This document shows positions 60,075 through 64,000 of a stretch of 64,000 nucleotides of DNA, one piece after another (positions within the stretch are counted from its first letter, which is position 1; every line of letters begins with the position of its first letter). The stretch is from Sphingomonas sp. M1-B02. GTDB taxonomy: Bacteria; Pseudomonadota; Alphaproteobacteria; Sphingomonadales; Sphingomonadaceae. The notes beneath the pieces are model-generated. The model saw only the letters and a program-made list of their open reading frames with translations, did not search any database and was not told the origin of the DNA. The DNA lies in NCBI RefSeq assembly GCF_026167525.1, contig NZ_CP110679.1, positions 744,001-808,000 of the forward strand, given 5' to 3'. The position numbers and the translations under genes are program-made.

Positions 60075-62746
60075 TGGCTCGCCGATCCCTTCTTCAATTG
60101 CCCCTCGGGGATCCTGATGGTGAAGCAGGCCCCGGGCTTGTCGTCACGATTGGAGGCGGAAACCGAAAGCCCCATTGCTTCGGCGAAGCCCTTGACGATG
60201 GCCAGGCCCAGCCCGGTGCCGCCCTTTCGATCGGATCCCTCAATCCGTGCAAACGTCTCGAAGATTCGCGCCTCGTCGCCCGGCGGGAGGCCCGGACCTT
60301 CATCGAGCACGCTGAGCGTCATCGCGCCCGGCTGGCGCCGCGCCGACACCGTGATCGCGGATCCGGAATCGCCATATTTGGCGGCGTTTTCGAGCAGGTT
60401 GATCAGGCAGTGATGGAAGAGCTGCGGATCGACCATGACGAACGGCAGCTCGGGCGACACATCGAGCAGGATCGGGTGTCCCTCGAGCGCACGGCGCAGA
60501 TCGTGCACCGCGGCCGCCACTGCCTCGGCAAGATCGATCGGCTCAACCGACTGATGGAGCGCGCCGGCTTCGATCCGCACCATATCCAGCAGATTGGCGA
60601 CAAAGCGATGCAGCCGCTCCGCCTCGCCGCGCGCCGCGGCGAGCTGCTCGACCTGTTCGTCCGAAGCCGGCCGCATTTCGGCGAGCATGCCGAGGATCGT
60701 GGTCAGGGGCGTCCGCAGATCGTGACTTACCGACGACAGCAAAGCGGCGCGAAGCCGGTCGCGCTCCTTGAGCTGGGTGATCGTCGCCATCTCGCCTTCG
60801 AGAGCGATCCGCTCGAGCGCCAGCGCGGCCTGGTCGAGCAGACTCAATAGCAGGGGCAATTGATCCGAACGGATCGCGGAGGCATCGGGGCGTGCGAGAC
60901 CCATCACCCCGAGCACGCGCCCGCCCGCGACGATCGGCTGAAACAGCCATTCCGACGCGGTCAGCGTGTCCGATCCGCGCCCGGCGGGGGTGTTGTGATC
61001 AAAAGCCCAGCGCGCCGCCGCCTGTTCGATTGCCTCGAGCCGGTCTTCGGGCGGATGGGCCGCACTCAGCACCAGTTCGCCCTCTATCGGCAACAGCAGC
61101 ACGGCGCTGGCATCCAGCCGCCGCCCGACTTCGGCGCACAGGATCTGGCCGAGTGCCTGGCGATCGCGCACCGCAGTCAGCAGCCGCGCAAAGCCGGCCA
61201 GCGCGCTGTTCTGCGCAGCGCTGCGCTGCGCCAGCATCGCCTGACCACGCACCCGCGCGACGAGCTGGCTGGTGACGATCGCCACCCCCAGCAACACCAA
61301 TACGGTGAGGACGTTGCGTGGATCCTGGATCGTGAAGGTGCCGGTCGGCGGGATGAAGAAGAAATTATAGGCAAGCGACGAGGCCAGCCCGGCGAAGATG
61401 CCGGTGCGCACGCCGTACCGCGTCGCCGCGACCATCACGGGCAGCAGATAGAGAAGACCGATATTGGTGATGCTTCCCGGTGCGAAGATGCTCACCCCGA
61501 TCAACGTCACCAGTGCAGTCAATCCCAGCGACACCAGATACCCGCCAGGCTGGCCCGAGCCGTGTCCGTTCGTGCGCGCGGAGTTTCGCGCCGGCGAATG
61601 CCCGGCATCGGCCATCGGCAAGACATGCACGGCGACCCCCGGCGTCTCGCGGACGAGCCGATCGACCACCGAACCATGGACGAATTCGAACCAGCGCGAG
61701 CGCGCCGATTTGCCGACGATCAGCTGCGTCGCCCGCGCCTCGGTGACGAAGCGGGTAAGCCCGCCGAGCACCGTCGCCGCCGGCACCGACGCGACTTGCC
61801 CGCCGAGCTGGCTGGCGAGATGCATCGTCGCCGCGAGACGGCGGTTCTCGACATCCCCGAAGCGGCTGGAGCGCGGGGTCTCGATATGGACCGCAGTCCA
61901 GGGCGCACGCAGCGCATCGGCGATGCGCTTGGCGGCGCGTACCAGTTCGGCGGCGCCGGGCAGTTCGCTCACCGCCACCACCAACCGGTCCCCGCCCGCC
62001 CAGGTCCCGGCCAGCGCGTGGACGCGCAGATATTCGAGCATCTGCGTATCGACCGCCTGCGCCGCGCGCCGCAGCGCCAGTTCCCGCAGCGCCGACAGGT
62101 TGGACTTGGAGAAGAAGTGCCCCAGCGCGCGGGTCGCTTCATGGGGGACATAGACCTTGCCGTCCTTCAGACGCTCGATCAGCTCGTCGGGCGGGATATC
62201 GACGACTTCGATCTCGGCATTTTCGAGCACGCGATCGGGCAGGGTTTCGCGGACGCGGACCTTGGTGAAGGAAGCGACGACGTCGTTGAGGCTTTCGAGA
62301 TGCTGGATATTGACGGTCGAGTAGACGTCTATCCCGGCGCCCAGCAGCTCCTCGACATCCTGGTAGCGCTTGTCGTGGCGGCTTCCCGGCGCATTGCTGT
62401 GGGCGAGCTCGTCGACCAACACGAGCTGCGGCCGCCGCGCGAGGATCGCGTCGAGGTCCATTTCCTCGAGCGGCCGGCCCTGATGCTCGATGGTGCGGCG
62501 CGGTACGATCTCGAAACCGTGGACCAAAGCCTCGGTCTCGGCCCGGCCATGCGTCTCGACCACACCTATCACGACATCGGTACCGCCGCGCCGCCGTGCC
62601 GCGCCTTCGGTAAGCATCTCATAGGTCTTGCCGACGCCCGGCGCGGCGCCGAGCAACACCTTCAAACGACCGCGACCCTCCTGCGCGGCGGTGCGCAGAA
62701 GGGCCTCGGGATCGGGTCTGCCGTCGGAATGGGGGGCGTCGTTCAC
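60071..62746 (-). CDS. kdpD: Osmosensitive K+ channel histidine kinase KdpD
   Basis: The membrane kinase partner of KdpE. The 891-residue protein has the N-terminal KdpD domain with Walker [10 protein letters not shown] at 33-41 and [20 protein letters not shown], then a universal-stress-like domain. Four membrane helices lie at about 400-500, followed by a GAF-like region and HisKA with His675 in [16 protein letters not shown]. The ATPase domain has [13 protein letters not shown] and [13 protein letters not shown]. The GTG start at 62746 overlaps the kdpC stop (GTGA). Confidence 0.97.
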   Translation of the reverse strand: MNDAPHSDGRPDPEALLRTAAQEGRGRLKVLLGAAPGVGKTYEMLTEGAARRRGGTDVVIGVVETHGRAETEALVHGFEIVPRRTIEHQGRPLEEMDLDAILARRPQLVLVDELAHSNAPGSRHDKRYQDVEELLGAGIDVYSTVNIQHLESLNDVVASFTKVRVRETLPDRVLENAEIEVVDIPPDELIERLKDGKVYVPHEATRALGHFFSKSNLSALRELALRRAAQAVDTQMLEYLRVHALAGTWAGGDRLVVAVSELPGAAELVRAAKRIADALRAPWTAVHIETPRSSRFGDVENRRLAATMHLASQLGGQVASVPAATVLGGLTRFVTEARATQLIVGKSARSRWFEFVHGSVVDRLVRETPGVAVHVLPMADAGHSPARNSARTNGHGSGQPGGYLVSLGLTALVTLIGVSIFAPGSITNIGLLYLLPVMVAATRYGVRTGIFAGLASSLAYNFFFIPPTGTFTIQDPRNVLTVLVLLGVAIVTSQLVARVRGQAMLAQRSAAQNSALAGFARLLTAVRDRQALGQILCAEVGRRLDASAVLLLPIEGELVLSAAHPPEDRLEAIEQAAARWAFDHNTPAGRGSDTLTASEWLFQPIVAGGRVLGVMGLARPDASAIRSDQLPLLLSLLDQAALALERIALEGEMATITQLKERDRLRAALLSSVSHDLRTPLTTILGMLAEMRPASDEQVEQLAAARGEAERLHRFVANLLDMVRIEAGALHQSVEPIDLAEAVAAAVHDLRRALEGHPILLDVSPELPFVMVDPQLFHHCLINLLENAAKYGDSGSAITVSARRQPGAMTLSVLDEGPGLPPGDEARIFETFARIEGSDRKGGTGLGLAIVKGFAEAMGLSVSASNRDDKPGACFTIRIPEGQLKKGSASQ

Positions 62747-63339
62747 TCGAGTGCTTTTGCGCCTTGCAGGGCCGCCCTGTCGAGCGCGCGATTGAGTGCG
62801 AGAACATTGACGCGCGGTTCGCCGAGAAAGCCGAACAGGCGTCCCTCGACCTGCGCCTCGACCAGCCCGCGTACCGTGCCGGCAGGAATCCCGCGCGCCC
62901 CGGCAACCTTGTCGACCTGATAAAAAGCCGCCTCGGGACTGATATGGGGGTCGAGCCCCGAGGCGGAGGCAGTCACCAGATCGGTGGGAACCGAAATTGC
63001 TGGTGCTATGCGGTTGGCGGCGATGTCGGCGGTGACGCGGTCTGCGAGCGCCTGGCTGGTCGGCCCGAGATTCGATCCCGAGGACATGCTGGCGTCATAG
63101 CCGCTGCCTGCAGCCGAAGGCCGACCGTGGAAATAGCGCGGCGAAGCAAAGGCCTGGCCGATCAGCTCGGAGCCGATGACCGTATTGCCGTCGCGGATCA
63201 GGCTGCCATTGGCTTGGGCTGGGAACGCCACCTGGCCGATACCGGTGAGCGCCGCGGGGTAAGCGAGGCCGAGCAGGGCTGCAAACAGGATCGTCAGGAC
63301 GATCGCCGGGCGGAGTGCAGTGGTGAAATCCTTGAGCAT
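62743..63339 (-). CDS. kdpC: Potassium-transporting ATPase subunit KdpC
   Basis: A 198-residue subunit with one N-terminal membrane helix ([20 protein letters not shown]). The periplasmic domain has [36 protein letters not shown] and the C-terminal [18 protein letters not shown], all family signatures. It stabilises the KdpFABC complex and aids ATP binding. ATG 63339 is chosen; a GTG at 63354 is also in frame. It is coupled to kdpD. Confidence 0.96.
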   Translation of the reverse strand: MLKDFTTALRPAIVLTILFAALLGLAYPAALTGIGQVAFPAQANGSLIRDGNTVIGSELIGQAFASPRYFHGRPSAAGSGYDASMSSGSNLGPTSQALADRVTADIAANRIAPAISVPTDLVTASASGLDPHISPEAAFYQVDKVAGARGIPAGTVRGLVEAQVEGRLFGFLGEPRVNVLALNRALDRAALQGAKALE

Positions 63340-63358
63340 ATTCTTCTCTCTCACATAA

Positions 63359-63462
63359 GCCCCTCCCCTTCAGGGGAGGGGGAAGGGGTGGGGCTGTGTC
63401 TCAGCGAGACCAGCGCCCGTGATGAAGGCCCCACCCCAACCCCTCCCCTGAAGGGGAGGGGC
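63359..63462. repeat. Long inverted repeat between kdpB and kdpC
   Basis: Arms at 63359-63394 and 63428-63462 are inverted copies with only a few differences, and each begins or ends in a smaller palindrome (GCCCCTCCCCTTCAGGGGAG). They are separated by 33 nt. In RNA the whole would fold as a strong two-tier hairpin in the middle of the kdp operon. Confidence 0.85.
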
Positions 63463-63470
63463 TTTTCAGT

Positions 63471-64000
63471 TCAGGCCCAGCCCAGTCCGGCGACGACCAG
63501 ATCGATCGCCTTGATGCCGATGAACGGCGCGATCAGTCCGCCGAGACCGTAGATTGCCAGGTTGCGCGCCAGCAGCGGCCCCGCCCCCATCGGCTGATAT
63601 TTCACGCCCTTCAGCGCCAGCGGCACCAGGCAAGGAATGATCAGCGCGTTGAAGATGATCGCCGACAGGATCGCGCTCTCGGGCGAGTGCAGCCCCATCA
63701 CGTTGAGCACTGCCAGCCCCGGATAGAGCGCGAGGAACATCGCGGGGATGATCGCGAAATATTTGGCGACGTCGTTGGCGACCGAGAAGGTGGTCAGCGC
63801 CCCGCGCGTCATCAGCAATTGCTTGCCGAGGCCGACGATCTCGATGAGCTTGGTCGGATCGCTGTCGAGATCGACCATGTTGCCGGCCTCGCGCGCCGCC
63901 TGCGTGCCCGTGTTCATCGCCACGCCGACGTCCGCTTGGGCAAGCGCCGGCGCGTCGTTGGTACCGTCGCCGCACATCGCCACCAGCCGTCCGCCTTGCT
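63471..64000 (-). CDS. kdpB: Potassium-transporting ATPase subunit KdpB (5' end outside window)
   Basis: The P-type ATPase catalytic subunit. The visible C-terminal ~175 residues start within [20 protein letters not shown], the hinge motif of P-type ATPases, followed by [20 protein letters not shown] and [20 protein letters not shown]. They end in membrane helices around [16 protein letters not shown] and [20 protein letters not shown]. The DKTG phosphorylation site, kdpA and kdpF should lie past the right edge. Confidence 0.96.
   Translation of the reverse strand, partial: QGGRLVAMCGDGTNDAPALAQADVGVAMNTGTQAAREAGNMVDLDSDPTKLIEIVGLGKQLLMTRGALTTFSVANDVAKYFAIIPAMFLALYPGLAVLNVMGLHSPESAILSAIIFNALIIPCLVPLALKGVKYQPMGAGPLLARNLAIYGLGGLIAPFIGIKAIDLVVAGLGWA

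Overview
The window is high-GC, gene-dense chromosomal DNA from an alphaproteobacterium, most likely Sphingomonas or a close relative in the Sphingomonadaceae. This is inferred from protein character and gene content: rpsB-tsf-pyrH-frr followed by pssA-psd, an Agrobacterium-type phospholipid N-methyltransferase, the cell-cycle kinase CckA, a recA promoter with the alphaproteobacterial LexA box GTTC-N7-GTTC, a DUF2336-like histidine kinase, and many GTG and TTG starts. I see no phage, insertion sequence, integrase or CRISPR array.

Layout. 1-3304 (minus): translation and nucleotide genes rpsB, tsf, pyrH and frr (frr runs off the left edge), with a T-tailed hairpin between rpsB and tsf. 3432-3788 (plus): two tandem LexA-type boxes around a promoter that reads into a 71-residue single-span membrane protein, the most interesting feature here. 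3718-6082: phospholipid synthesis (pssA, psd, divergent pmtA-like gene). 6160-18778: isocitrate dehydrogenase, an FAD monooxygenase, a CPA2 K+/H+ antiporter, alaS, an M24 peptidase, a dicarboxylate symporter, a YCII protein, a GST and secreted proteins of unknown role. 18981-25517: recA with its SOS promoter, a divergent secreted protein, a MOSC protein, a small P-loop protein, an orphan receiver and cckA. 25589-34533: M13 peptidase, DUF2062, smpB, a flippase plus acetyltransferase pair, dapA and a lytic transglycosylase. 34541-42586: greB, acylphosphatase, DoxX, a Uma2 protein, ettA, an M28 peptidase, a small lipoprotein and a second dicarboxylate symporter. 42588-45636 (minus): kinase, polysaccharide deacetylase, tRNA-Ile2 and tRNA-Pro in one run, with the deacetylase stop inside the tRNA. 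45822-53457: an Lrp regulator, a TPR-like secreted protein, gyrA, DUF952, and DUF2946 followed by a TonB receptor.

From tRNA-Glu (53542) to about 59387 lies an accessory-looking signalling cluster: a truncated gene remnant, a receiver, a FixJ-type regulator with its kinase, a HisKA_2 kinase and two alpha/beta hydrolases. Three of its genes share a promoter-like element ending in GTATGAT. Two copies face outward from one large inverted repeat. The window ends in the kdp potassium-uptake operon (kdpB partial, kdpC, kdpD, kdpE), with overlapping stop/start codons at kdpC-kdpD-kdpE and a long inverted repeat between kdpB and kdpC.

All positions were read by eye. Family assignments rest on recognised motifs, not database searches. 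Many long open frames antisense to real genes exist because of the high GC content and were left out.
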